DNA of 64,000 nt from Nitrosomonas sp. HPC101 (GTDB taxonomy: Bacteria; Pseudomonadota; Gammaproteobacteria; Burkholderiales; Nitrosomonadaceae). The DNA lies in NCBI RefSeq assembly GCF_009833125.1, contig NZ_QRCC01000001.1, positions 62,001 to 126,000 on the forward strand. The letters run 5' to 3'. The stretch's first letter is position 1. Each line of letters starts with the position of its first letter. Shown one piece after another: positions 18,938-28,500 of this stretch. A program made the position numbers and the translations under genes. The notes below the pieces were generated by a model. That model was given only the letters and a program-made list of their open reading frames with translations, had not been told where the DNA came from and made no database searches.

Positions 18938-21514
18938 ATGAAGGTATTACAGGTTCGTGCACTGCGGGGCCCCAATGTCTGGAGTAAACATACCGCCATC
19001 GAAGTCACGCTGGATCTGGGGCAAAATGAATACACGCCTGCCCGTATTGCCACCCTGGAAGCACATTTGCATCACTGCTTTCCGGATATCACACAACTAC
19101 AGCCGATTGATTGGCAGGAAACAACACCAGCCACTATTCTGCTCTTTATCGCACTGCGACTGCAGAAACAGGCTGGCTGCCCGGTGAGCTTCGGACGTGT
19201 AGCCAAAATGGCAGAGCCAAACACTTGTCGTATCGTCGTGGAATATACCGAGGAAGCTGTTGGAAGACTGGCATTTGAAGAGGCGCTTGCGTTATATCAG
19301 GCAGCACTGGAGGCTATTCCGTTCAATGTAACCGAAATAATAACCCGTTTGCATGCGTTGTATGAGGATGTTCGCCTTGGACCCAGCACAAACGCTATTG
19401 TGCAGGCTGCTGTCAGACGCAACATTCCTTATCGTCGTCTGACTGATGGCAGTCTGGTTCAATTTGGCTGGGGAAGCCGGCAGAGACGTATTCTAGCATC
19501 CGAAAGTGATCAAACCAGTGTAGTGGCAGAATCCGTTGTGCAAGACAAGGATCTTACCAAGATACTGTTACACGCAGCTGGCATTCCCGTTCCGGCCGGA
19601 CGACCAGTTGCCAATGCTAACGATACCTGGGCAGCGGCCTGCGAAATCGGTGCACCTGTCGTTGTCAAGCCGCAGGATGGGAACCATGGTAGAGGCGTTA
19701 CGGCTAATCTCACTGACCGTGACCAGATAAAAGCGGCCTATCATGTTGCAGCAGAGGAAAGTAGCAATGTACTGGTCGAGCGTTATATCAGCGGATGTGA
19801 TTACCGGTTACTGGTCGTGGGCGACAAGCTGGTTGCAGCCGCGAGACGCGATCCACCTCAGGTAATGGGAGATGGTATTCACAGCATTGCCTGGCTGGTG
19901 AACCAGATCAATAGCAACCCGTTGCGCAGCGAAGGGCATGCAAACCTGCTGACCAAAATTCATCTGGATGAAATTTCTCTGATGCATCTTGCATCGCAGG
20001 GATTGAACGCTATGTCCATCCCCCAGGAGGGCAGACAAGTCATATTGCGTAACAATGCTAATCTATCCACCGGAGGCACCGCAACGGATGTCACGGATGC
20101 AGTTCACCCTGCTATTGCTGATTGCGCAGTGATGGCTGCCCAAATGGCTGGTATTGATATTTGTGGTATCGATGTCATATGCAACAACATCTCGCATCCG
20201 CTGGAAGAACAAGGGGGGGCAATCATTGAAATTAACGCCGCTCCAGGTTTGCGCATGCATCTGCAACCTTCATACGGCAAACCACGCGCAGTGGGAGAAG
20301 CAATCATCAATCATTTGTTTGCACCGGACGAGGATGCTCGTATTCCGGTTATTGCAGTAACCGGCACTAATGGAAAAACCACTACGGTGCGTTTGATTGC
20401 CAATATGCTGGAAAACAGTCGGTTACGAGTAGGTATTGCCTGTACCGATGGTGTATTTGTGAATGGCCAGTGTGTGGATACCGGCGATTGCAGCGGCCCT
20501 CAGAGTGCCAGGAATATTCTGTTCCACCCCGATGTGGATGCTGCAGTACTGGAAACCGCACGCGGCGGTATTCTGCGCGAAGGGTTGGGTTTTGATTACT
20601 GCAATGTAGCCGTTGTCACGAATATTGGCCGGGGAGATCATCTTGGTCTGGCCAATATCAATACAGCCGAGGAATTGGCTGCTGTCAAACGCACCATCGT
20701 GGAGAACGTCAATCCGGAGAAAGGTGTTGCCGTGTTGAACGCGGATGATCCTCTGGTTCTGGACATGGCAAACCATTGCCCGGGTAGCGTCACATTTTTT
20801 TCCTGCAATTGCCGCCACCCGGTGATTCTGGAACAGCGTATCCAAGGCAAACGTGTGATCTATCTGGAAAAACAACAGATTGTTGTGGCTGAAGCCGGAA
20901 CCGAACGACGGATACCGCTCGATAAAATCCGGTTGACGAAGAATGGCATGATCAGCTTCCAGATCGAAAATGTTATGGCAGCCATCGGCGCAGGATTGGC
21001 ATCCGGTCTGGACTGGATAACTATTTGTGCCGGATTGAGCGATTTTGTCAGTGATACGCAGACTGTTCCAGGCAGATTCAATCTGTTCAATTACCGTGAA
21101 GCCACGCTGATTGCAGATTACGGGCACAACCCGGATGCGATGGAAGCGCTGGTATGTGCGATTGACCATATCCCGGCCAAGAAACGTACCGTTGTCATCA
21201 GTGCAGCAGGTGATCGCCGGAATGAAGACATTCGGCTACAAACCCGGATTCTGGGGGATGTGTTCGATGAGGTTGTTCTGTTTCAGGATCAATGCCAGCG
21301 CGGACGTGCCGATGGCGAAGTACTTGGGTTGCTGCGAGAAGGTCTGGAGAATGCGAAACGTGTACGCAAGGTCAGTGAAATTCATGGTGAATTCAAAGCA
21401 ATCGATATTGCATTGACCAACCTGGAAGCCGGAGAACTTTGCCTTATTCTGATCGATCAGGTGGAACAGGCGCTGGGATACATTCACTCCCGCATTGCCA
21501 CTGCCACGGTCTGA
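18938..21514 (+). CDS. cphA: Cyanophycin synthetase
   Basis: Builds the nitrogen reserve polymer cyanophycin (poly-aspartate backbone with arginine side chains) with ATP. The 858 residues carry the full domain set: N-terminal domain, ATP-grasp at about 210-470 (APVVVKPQDGNHGRGVT) and a Mur ligase domain with intact P-loop (VTGTNGKTTTVRL). A complete C-terminal Mur domain ends the protein (ADYGHNPDAMEALV, SAAGDRRNED). An AAGGAA ribosome site lies 7 bases before ATG 18938. No cyanophycinase gene is seen in the window. In an ammonia oxidiser such a reserve is plausible nitrogen storage (inference). Confidence 0.95.
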   Translation: MKVLQVRALRGPNVWSKHTAIEVTLDLGQNEYTPARIATLEAHLHHCFPDITQLQPIDWQETTPATILLFIALRLQKQAGCPVSFGRVAKMAEPNTCRIVVEYTEEAVGRLAFEEALALYQAALEAIPFNVTEIITRLHALYEDVRLGPSTNAIVQAAVRRNIPYRRLTDGSLVQFGWGSRQRRILASESDQTSVVAESVVQDKDLTKILLHAAGIPVPAGRPVANANDTWAAACEIGAPVVVKPQDGNHGRGVTANLTDRDQIKAAYHVAAEESSNVLVERYISGCDYRLLVVGDKLVAAARRDPPQVMGDGIHSIAWLVNQINSNPLRSEGHANLLTKIHLDEISLMHLASQGLNAMSIPQEGRQVILRNNANLSTGGTATDVTDAVHPAIADCAVMAAQMAGIDICGIDVICNNISHPLEEQGGAIIEINAAPGLRMHLQPSYGKPRAVGEAIINHLFAPDEDARIPVIAVTGTNGKTTTVRLIANMLENSRLRVGIACTDGVFVNGQCVDTGDCSGPQSARNILFHPDVDAAVLETARGGILREGLGFDYCNVAVVTNIGRGDHLGLANINTAEELAAVKRTIVENVNPEKGVAVLNADDPLVLDMANHCPGSVTFFSCNCRHPVILEQRIQGKRVIYLEKQQIVVAEAGTERRIPLDKIRLTKNGMISFQIENVMAAIGAGLASGLDWITICAGLSDFVSDTQTVPGRFNLFNYREATLIADYGHNPDAMEALVCAIDHIPAKKRTVVISAAGDRRNEDIRLQTRILGDVFDEVVLFQDQCQRGRADGEVLGLLREGLENAKRVRKVSEIHGEFKAIDIALTNLEAGELCLILIDQVEQALGYIHSRIATATV

Positions 21515-21515
21515 C

Positions 21516-21556
21516 AAAAAAAGAACCATCTGAATTCTACATCCTTCAGGTGGTTC
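21516..21556 (-). terminator. Rho-independent terminator of the nirK operon
   Basis: Read on the minus strand, a 12-base stem (GAACCACCTGAA with TTCAGATGGTTC, one G-U pair) and a 10-base loop are followed by seven T. It lies between the convergent ends of cphA and nirK and suits nirK best, though the stem can also act on cphA transcripts. Confidence 0.85.
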
Positions 21557-21620
21557 CTTCGTTACTGCTCATCACAACTGCTGCAATACGAAACTAGAGA
21601 AGCATTTCGTTGTGAGTGGC

Positions 21621-22565
21621 TTACCTAATCAGGATATTGTCACCCTTGCCAGCTTCCGGATCAGCATCGTCGCTGAACATGATGACAGCAATTGCACCGG
21701 ACAGCGCATGATGCATAGCGTGATCAACGATTGCGTTAGCACCTTCAACCGGCGAAATCAGGTCTAAAGTTGCCGCATCACCGGGTCCAATCGTATAGGA
21801 TTGCAGAGCATGCTGAACATTCTTGGGATTCCCGCTGGCGTAGACATTTTCCCAGATCCCGGCGATAGGATGCAGTGAGGAAAACTCGTTGGGACCAGCG
21901 TTGACGAAGTAAATACGTACCCGCTCACCCGGTTTAGCCTGCAACCAACGCGTAGCTTCAGCATCATGCACCGGGCTGTACTTGAAAATACCACCATTGA
22001 AAACAACATTAGCCCACTTGTTTTTCATCATGGCTGTTTTATCGTCCGGATTTTCATAGTGCTCGGCCTGGATCAGCACATATTCACGATCCGCCTTGGG
22101 TAAAGCATTTTCATCCTTCGGATCGACGATAATGACGCCGTACATTCCACGGGCGATATGCTGAATCATCGGATCTGAGCCGCAGTGATAGAAATACACA
22201 CCAGGATTGTCCGCAGTAAAAGTGAATTTTTTTGTTTCGCCTGGTTTGACAGAATCAAAGTCCCCTACGACGTCCACTCTGGCAGCATGAAAATCCATGC
22301 TGTGTGAGTTTTTGTTACCTTCCTCATTGACCAGAGAGAATTCGATTGTGTCACCTTCAGTAATGCGCACAACCGGGCCCGGCACAACACCGCCAAACGT
22401 CCAGGCATGATAGGTACTGCCCTTGTTATCGTAAGGCACGTCTTTTTCTACGGCATGAATCGTTACCGGTACCGTTTTGGCTACAGCTGCTGCATGGAAT
22501 CCTGACAGAGCAACACTGGCAGCCAACGCGACAAAACTTGCATTAAACAGTTGCTTATATTTCAT
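21621..22565 (-). CDS. nirK: Copper-containing nitrite reductase
   Basis: Periplasmic enzyme reducing nitrite to nitric oxide. A signal peptide covers residues 1-29. Two cupredoxin domains carry the copper ligands: HSMDFHAA near residue 88 (type 1 His, catalytic Asp and type 2 His) and FYHC followed by SDPMIQHIARGM (type 2 His, then type 1 Cys, His and Met). LHPIAG and VDHAMHHA in the second domain supply the remaining histidines. It is the last gene of the ncgA-ncgB-ncgC-nirK block, an order known from Nitrosomonas europaea, where the cluster is under NsrR control and protects against nitrite. Confidence 0.95.
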   Translation of the reverse strand: MKYKQLFNASFVALAASVALSGFHAAAVAKTVPVTIHAVEKDVPYDNKGSTYHAWTFGGVVPGPVVRITEGDTIEFSLVNEEGNKNSHSMDFHAARVDVVGDFDSVKPGETKKFTFTADNPGVYFYHCGSDPMIQHIARGMYGVIIVDPKDENALPKADREYVLIQAEHYENPDDKTAMMKNKWANVVFNGGIFKYSPVHDAEATRWLQAKPGERVRIYFVNAGPNEFSSLHPIAGIWENVYASGNPKNVQHALQSYTIGPGDAATLDLISPVEGANAIVDHAMHHALSGAIAVIMFSDDADPEAGKGDNILIR

Positions 22566-22607
22566 TTTATTCTATTTCCTCTACTTTATTTACAGATCCA
22601 ATTTGGA

Positions 22608-22997
22608 TTAATTTGAACCACACTTACAAATATGACGCAGATAAGCAGTCAGCTGATCAATTTCTTCATCGCTGAAAATCTCTCCCCATGCTGGCATTAA
22701 TACTGACTTGTTGGCAGCAAGACCTCCTTTTTTAAGTACTTCGGCAATCTCTTCCAAGGGAATATCGCCCATCCCTTTCGGATCACTGTGATCACGCGGC
22801 TGAACTGACATATAGGTACTATTGAGACCGTTACCATCACGATTCATACCATGACACTGCACACAATATGTATCGTAGAGACGTTCCGCATGTTTGAACT
22901 GATCATCATCCGCTGCAATAGCCGGATTGGAAAAAGAACACAGGGAAATAAGAGTAATTCCCGCAAGTTGTGAAATAATACGATTGATATTCATCAT
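22608..22997 (-). CDS. ncgC: Periplasmic monoheme cytochrome c of the nirK cluster
   Basis: Class I cytochrome c of 129 residues with a signal peptide (residues 1-28) and one heme site CVQCH at 45-49. A downstream LMPAWGEIF segment supplies the axial Met. It probably passes electrons to or from NirK or the multicopper oxidase. Its start overlaps the stop of ncgB by four bases, so the two are translationally coupled, and nirK starts 42 bases further on. Confidence 0.92.
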   Translation of the reverse strand: MMNINRIISQLAGITLISLCSFSNPAIAADDDQFKHAERLYDTYCVQCHGMNRDGNGLNSTYMSVQPRDHSDPKGMGDIPLEEIAEVLKKGGLAANKSVLMPAWGEIFSDEEIDQLTAYLRHICKCGSN

Positions 22998-23695
22998 TTA
23001 GCCTCCTTCTTTCCACTCAGTTGAACGATATAACTGGTGAGGTTCTGCAGATCCTGCTCGGAAATTGCGAGTTTCGGCATCCAGACGCCTTTGTCGATTT
23101 TCTGTGGATCCTTGGTATAGCTATAAATAAAATCAGGTTGCAGGCGTTCACCCGCTGTCTGCAGCTCTGGCCCTGACAAACCACCTTTTCCATCACCAGT
23201 CGAATGGCAGGCAGAACAACCACGGAGTTTCACAAAGAGCATTTTTGCCATCGGTGATGCTTTTTTGTCTTTGTCGAACTTCCCTGTTTCGATCAGCCCT
23301 TCCGGTCCGGTCAGTGCCATCAGTGCATCAGCGGCGGCCTCAGCATCAGCCTGTGTCAGTTTCATATGGTCTATAAGCGTGGATTCATCCACAACATCTG
23401 CCTTTTCACCCTTTTTAATATGGGTACGATAGAACACACCGGACGGCCGGATTCTAACCGGATCCTGCAACCATTTCACCAGCCACGGTTTGTTGAATTT
23501 AACCCCGGCATAATAAAGATCCGGTCCCTTACGTTCCCATATGTGATCCAGGGTAACTTTTTCAGGCTGCGTCAGCGCATGGCAGGAAGCGCATTGTGAC
23601 TGCAGTATTGCGGAACCGTCCGCAGCAAAAGTCGTCACCGATGATGCAAGAAACCCCGCACCGATTATCGCCGCAAGCAAATGGGCTTTTATCAT
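22994..23695 (-). CDS. ncgB: Periplasmic diheme cytochrome c of the nirK cluster
   Basis: Cytochrome c of 233 residues with a signal peptide (residues 1-25) and two heme sites, CASCH at 35-39 and CSACH at 160-164, one per domain. Likely Met ligands lie in the VWMPKLAISEQDL region of the second domain. It is the second gene of the cluster, 34 bases after ncgA and overlapping ncgC. Its exact redox partner is not visible from sequence. Confidence 0.92.
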   Translation of the reverse strand: MIKAHLLAAIIGAGFLASSVTTFAADGSAILQSQCASCHALTQPEKVTLDHIWERKGPDLYYAGVKFNKPWLVKWLQDPVRIRPSGVFYRTHIKKGEKADVVDESTLIDHMKLTQADAEAAADALMALTGPEGLIETGKFDKDKKASPMAKMLFVKLRGCSACHSTGDGKGGLSGPELQTAGERLQPDFIYSYTKDPQKIDKGVWMPKLAISEQDLQNLTSYIVQLSGKKEAK

Positions 23696-23729
23696 ATTTT
23701 CTCTCCTTTGATTGCATTACATATACACA

Positions 23730-24791
23730 TCATTCTTCGATGAGTTCCCCTTTGAAGACGTCGGAATTATGCATTCCGAAATCTTTTTTCAGAGATTCCT
23801 CATAGTAAAAATCAGGTACAAATTTCTTATTTTTCCATACATAGAAATCATAATCGCGCCCGACTTCTTCATACTCAATTGTCGTCATGATTCCACCGTC
23901 AACTTTGTTTCCATTAGTGGTATGTGTATCAACGTGGTCATGTATCATCCATAAACCGGGGTTATCCATTTCAATGAACACGTCATAACGTTCACCCGGA
24001 CCGACAAGAACGGTATCTCCCTTGATCGGATTGGCCAGAGGAAATCCATCCTTGAACACGATTTGTGAGATGTGCCCGTGAGTATGTATAGAATGGACCT
24101 GATCCCCTGCACCAAAGAGACGGAGCCGTATAACATCTCCTTTTTTGACGCGTATTGGCTGTGTTTCAGGGAAAGATTTGCCATTGATGGTGTAGTAATC
24201 GAATACATCTCCAGGAATACCACCTTCACCCGGTTTATGCGCCCACGCTGATACCCAGTCGGAAAACATCATGATGTAGTCTTTAGTTACCCTTTTTTCG
24301 ATCGGGAGAGGATTCTTGGGTTCCACGATGAAAGGCCCCCACATACCACGCATGGTCACGTGCTCATTTACGTTAACGTGACAGTGATACCACATGGTAC
24401 CGGAAGGTTCTGCCTTGAATTTGTACGTGAATGTTTCCCCTGGCTCTACTGCATGCTGAGTAGCATGAGGAACACCATCATTCTGCCAGGTGCCATGCTG
24501 CAACATACCATGCCAGTGAATAGTATGGGTCAGGGTGGTCATATTGGTTAGGTTTACCGTGATATCATCCCCTTCCTTGACATGAATGAGAGGGGCAGGA
24601 ACCTGACCATTGTAAGCAAAAGTGTGGAAATCCCTGTTGCCGACCAGAACAATCCGGGTATCTTCGATTGTCATATCGAATTCATGTTTTTCGGCCCAGC
24701 TTGTTGCAGGAATCATTACCAGCGCATACAGTCCAAAAATAATGCCGGTAATAAACCGATAATGCCAAAGTATCGAATTTGAATTTCTCAT
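23730..24791 (-). CDS. ncgA: Two-domain multicopper oxidase (blue copper oxidase)
   Basis: Exported oxidase of 353 residues with a signal peptide (residues 1-32). Domain 1 has HTIHWHG and the WYHCHVNVNEHVTMRGM block, so the type 1 copper (Cys, His, Met) is in the N-terminal domain. Domain 2 has HSIHTHGH and MIHDHVDTH, which has no Cys and only trinuclear-site ligands. This places it in the type C two-domain class, as described for the N. europaea enzyme, which forms trimers with copper clusters between subunits. An AAGGA site precedes ATG 24791. First gene of the cluster, divergent from nsrR. Confidence 0.94.
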   Translation of the reverse strand: MRNSNSILWHYRFITGIIFGLYALVMIPATSWAEKHEFDMTIEDTRIVLVGNRDFHTFAYNGQVPAPLIHVKEGDDITVNLTNMTTLTHTIHWHGMLQHGTWQNDGVPHATQHAVEPGETFTYKFKAEPSGTMWYHCHVNVNEHVTMRGMWGPFIVEPKNPLPIEKRVTKDYIMMFSDWVSAWAHKPGEGGIPGDVFDYYTINGKSFPETQPIRVKKGDVIRLRLFGAGDQVHSIHTHGHISQIVFKDGFPLANPIKGDTVLVGPGERYDVFIEMDNPGLWMIHDHVDTHTTNGNKVDGGIMTTIEYEEVGRDYDFYVWKNKKFVPDFYYEESLKKDFGMHNSDVFKGELIEE

Positions 24792-24910
24792 AAACCATGT
24801 CCTTTTAGTGTATATTTAATACGCCTTGATGCATAAGGCTCTCTTAGACACTGCGGCAACGCCTCATCACAACTATCATCAATTATTGGCGACTCCCTCC
24901 TTGTAGCGAC

Positions 24911-24935
24911 AAAGATATCTTTTAAATATATCTTT
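24911..24935. promoter_or_regulatory. Candidate NsrR operator
   Basis: A 25-base near-perfect palindrome: AAAGATAT at 24911-24918 mirrors ATATCTTT at 24928-24935 around an A/T-rich centre. It resembles known NsrR boxes (AAGATGYATTT with its mirror image) and lies between the divergent ncgA and nsrR genes, 119 bases upstream of the ncgA start and 157 before nsrR. It could control one or both. Confidence 0.75.
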
Positions 24936-25091
24936 ATGCGAATTTTACTTGCATCAATTCAATTGTCAATAACTTTCATCGGAAGCCGATGAAATGATCA
25001 GCCCGGAGCTTCCGATATCTGCACTTTCTGGCTGAAATAAAACGTGGGGATATGTCATTATCCACGCCTATTACTAAAGGGGGTATACCTC

Positions 25092-25547
25092 ATGAAAATG
25101 ACGAATTACAGCGATTACGCTTTGCGCATCCTGATTTATCTCGGTTTAAAGAGAGAGAGATTGTCTACCATTACTGAAATTGCTGATTGCTATCACATTT
25201 CACGTAATCATGTCGTCAAGATCGTGCACCACCTGGGTCAGCTTGGTTACCTGGATACAATGCGCGGAAAACACGGCGGTATTCGTCTGGCACGAGCACC
25301 TGAGACAATTAATATCGGAGAAGTAATACGCCAAACGGAAGCTTCCATGGAGCTTGTTGAATGCTTCAGTGATCAGAATGCATGCATTATTTGCGATAGT
25401 TGTGTGTTGCGTTCAATAATCTCGGACGCACTTTTGGCATTCATGACTGTACTGGATGGCTATACTCTGGCTGATCTGATGATTCCCAGACGTCAGCTGA
25501 AGAAACAGCTGCAAGTCACGGAAATGGCCAACAATCTGGCAGATTAA
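25092..25547 (+). CDS. nsrR: Rrf2-family regulator NsrR
   Basis: Transcription repressor of 151 residues whose iron-sulfur cluster senses nitric oxide (and nitrite effects in Nitrosomonas). The N-terminal winged helix (MKMTNYSDYALRILIYL, TITEIADCYHISRNHVVKIVHHLGQLGY) is typical. The cluster cysteines lie at about 93-107 (ECFSDQNACIICDSC). I chose ATG 25092, preceded by AAAGGGGG, over an upstream in-frame start at 25044. It is divergent from ncgA. Its stop overlaps the stop of convergent tamB by four bases. Confidence 0.93.
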   Translation: MKMTNYSDYALRILIYLGLKRERLSTITEIADCYHISRNHVVKIVHHLGQLGYLDTMRGKHGGIRLARAPETINIGEVIRQTEASMELVECFSDQNACIICDSCVLRSIISDALLAFMTVLDGYTLADLMIPRRQLKKQLQVTEMANNLAD

Positions 25548-28500
25548 TCAAACTGAAAATTATAAAACAGATCAACCGCGCTATCATCTCCCGCCCGGGT
25601 CACTACTGAAACTTGAGGAAACAAACTATAGGTCAGCTTGGCGACTCCGGCCGATGAAGAAGTCAATCCATGTTCAAAACTCAGATAGGCGCGTGATGAA
25701 AGCCGTTTACCGATCATGCCTACTTGGTCGGTTAACGAACCGCCCTCCTGCTGCCGGATCGAGAAATCATCAATACCCAGACCCTGGGTAATACTGTCCA
25801 GGACGCCTTCATCTGATCCGCCCAGAATACTGCCAGCAGCATTCAACAATAATCCGCTATCCAAACCACTCTTATCGGCAGGCCGCCCCAATACAATCCA
25901 GGACAGCTTCTCAAGATCAGGAACCTCCGGCTGCGATATCAGCTTGATTTTAGGGTGTCTGACGGTGCCGGTAACTTCCACTCCTGCTTCAACGCCCAAG
26001 CCACCGCGTACAGCCAGAACATTGAGGCCCGGATTATCAAGTGGTCCATCAAAATTGACAATACCACGCCGCACTTGTAACTGCTGGCCATAGGCTTCAA
26101 AGCGGGTGTCACGCGTAGCAATGGTTCCCGTTGCACTGAGTAATTGTCCAGGTTCACTGTGCAGATGCAGCTGCCCGGCCAACCGCCCTTCCAATCCGGA
26201 AGCACGCAAAAAGAATCGTTCCCCAAAATCCAGCGTTGCATCCAGATTCATTTTCAAAGCCTGTGATTCCGGCTTGGAATCTGTTCTGCCCGTAATGATG
26301 ACATCATCTGCCAGGCCAGGCGTTCCGGCCTTAGGCTGCTTGATAAAACCGATATCTGTCATGAGTTCTCCGGTGATATCGAGCGCTTGATCCTTGAAAC
26401 CAATCACACTGTTTCCGGAAACAACAATCCAGCGATCTTCCTGCTGCGCAACAGGCAGATGATCCAATTCAATCGTCAGATTGCTTTGCTGACTGTGAAT
26501 ATCTACACCACCACTTGCATGCAGATGACCAGATTTTTGCTCCAGTTCCAATCCTTTAAGCAACTTATCCTTAGAAGGTTTTTCAAGCGGAGCAGTAAAA
26601 TCAAGTGTTTCAAGTGCAATTCTGTCCTGATTGAAATCCACTAAGAGCTTGCCTTCTTTTAACTGCAATCCCTGATCCAGTAATGCAATTGCCAACGTGT
26701 CCCCTGTCACCTTGCCTTGCAACTCGGGTTGTTCCAGTGTTCCTGTCACCCGTGCATGCGCAGTCAAGCGCCCTTCGCTGCGCAGATTGTCGCCTGCCAA
26801 CGAACCGATCCAGGCAAGATCAGGCAGATTCAGTTGCAGATCGCCATTCAAGGGAGCATTTTTACGAATTTCCCAGGCGGCACCGACTGGCTGCAGCGGG
26901 ATACTGATCCTTGCAGTGGTTTCACCGACATGCTCTCCGCGAACGGCCAGCTGTCCATTCAGATTATTATTTTCAGCCAGCAGATTAAGTGTGAGCGCTT
27001 GCAAACCCAGCGCAAAGGGAGATTCTGTGGGCAGGATGAAGTCTCCTTTTTCCCGCTGTATGCGCAAGTGCCCGGCCAATTGCTGATCAGCCGTAAATTG
27101 CCAGCTTCCACCAAGTTTCAGCGGTTCGGTACTTTCCGGAGGCAATCCGCCTGACCGCAACGCAATGCCGGAAAAATCACCCTGGGTAGACCAGCGTTTG
27201 GGTGTCCACTGCGCATCCTGAATATCGATTTCACCTGCTGCAACCGCGATGCGAGCATGCCCCAGCTTAACCGCTTCCGGACTGATCCGGATGCTTGGCT
27301 GGGTCATCAGATCAAAGGGTACCGCGCCGGTCACAGCAAGTTTCTCAATGACCCCATCCCATTGAAAACGTTGCATGTCTCCGGATCGGGCAATTAATCC
27401 GCCTCTTGCCTGGAACCGTGCCTCGGTTGCCTGATCGATCTGGCTTGTCAGTAACAGCTGATGCTGAGCCTGTGTACCGCTCAACCCGATTGACAGTTTC
27501 TGCAAGCGTGTCTCCGTGCCTTCCTGATACATTCCTGTCTGAAGATCAAGTTGGACGGCAGTACCGCGCAAGCTCCCCCTGGCATCAAGATGAGCAAGCT
27601 GATGCTCATCACGAAAATTGAAATGATTTGAATCAAGCTCAAACGCCACATCCGGATGATCAACGATGCCGCTCAGCTCGATATGAGAGCGAATGTCTCC
27701 CTGCAAACCAAATCCTAGCTGAGCGAGCTTGGGCGCGGCCAGTATCACGGACAAACGATCTTCCGGATGACCCAGCACCCCCTTGATTTCGAGTTGATTG
27801 TCACCCAGACGTAAACGGGCGTCACTTTTGATCCGACCGGATTGCAGCAGAGCAAAAGCACCTTGACCGGTAATCGGCTGATTGGCAAAGCGGCTGGGGT
27901 CAAATGCAAAATCGATATTGGCGGCAGGCTGCGGGGCAAGCTGGCCTGCCAGCTTGAATGTTGCGTTCAGATTGGAAGGCGACACATCGGCAAAGGCAGA
28001 AACATCGAACTGTCTGAGCAATCCTTCAAAAGTAAACGGTTGTGACTCATCCAGTTGTAAAGTGCCATGTCCTGACATACTCGAATCACCATGCGTCAGA
28101 TCGAGTTTCTCGATGGTAATGGCTGAGGCCACACGCATCAGAGCCATATCCATGTTCATTTTCAAGGTTTCATCACGGAGTTTGATCCACCCCTGCTGGG
28201 AATCCTGATTACCTGAAAAATACAAATTCCCGGATAGATTGGCCGGGTGCAGGTTACTTTTCAAGGAAGCTGGATTCAATCGCCGGACCTGAATATCTGC
28301 CTGTCCCGTCCTGGTGCTGATTTGCCAGTTGGCCTTTCCTGTCAGACTGCCAGGTACTGCTTCCTGCTCAGACAAACGCAGTGCAATATCATCCAGATGA
28401 ATTTCATCACCCGTCCATAAAAGCTGCACACGTGCCTCTTTCAGCGGAATACCTTCCTGATCCAGCGGACGAGCCTGCGTATTGCTGATAGCAATATGAC

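Noticed and set aside
20423-21169. 248-codon minus-strand frame inside cphA
   Set aside because: Fully antisense to a strongly conserved synthetase; no known domain in its translation.
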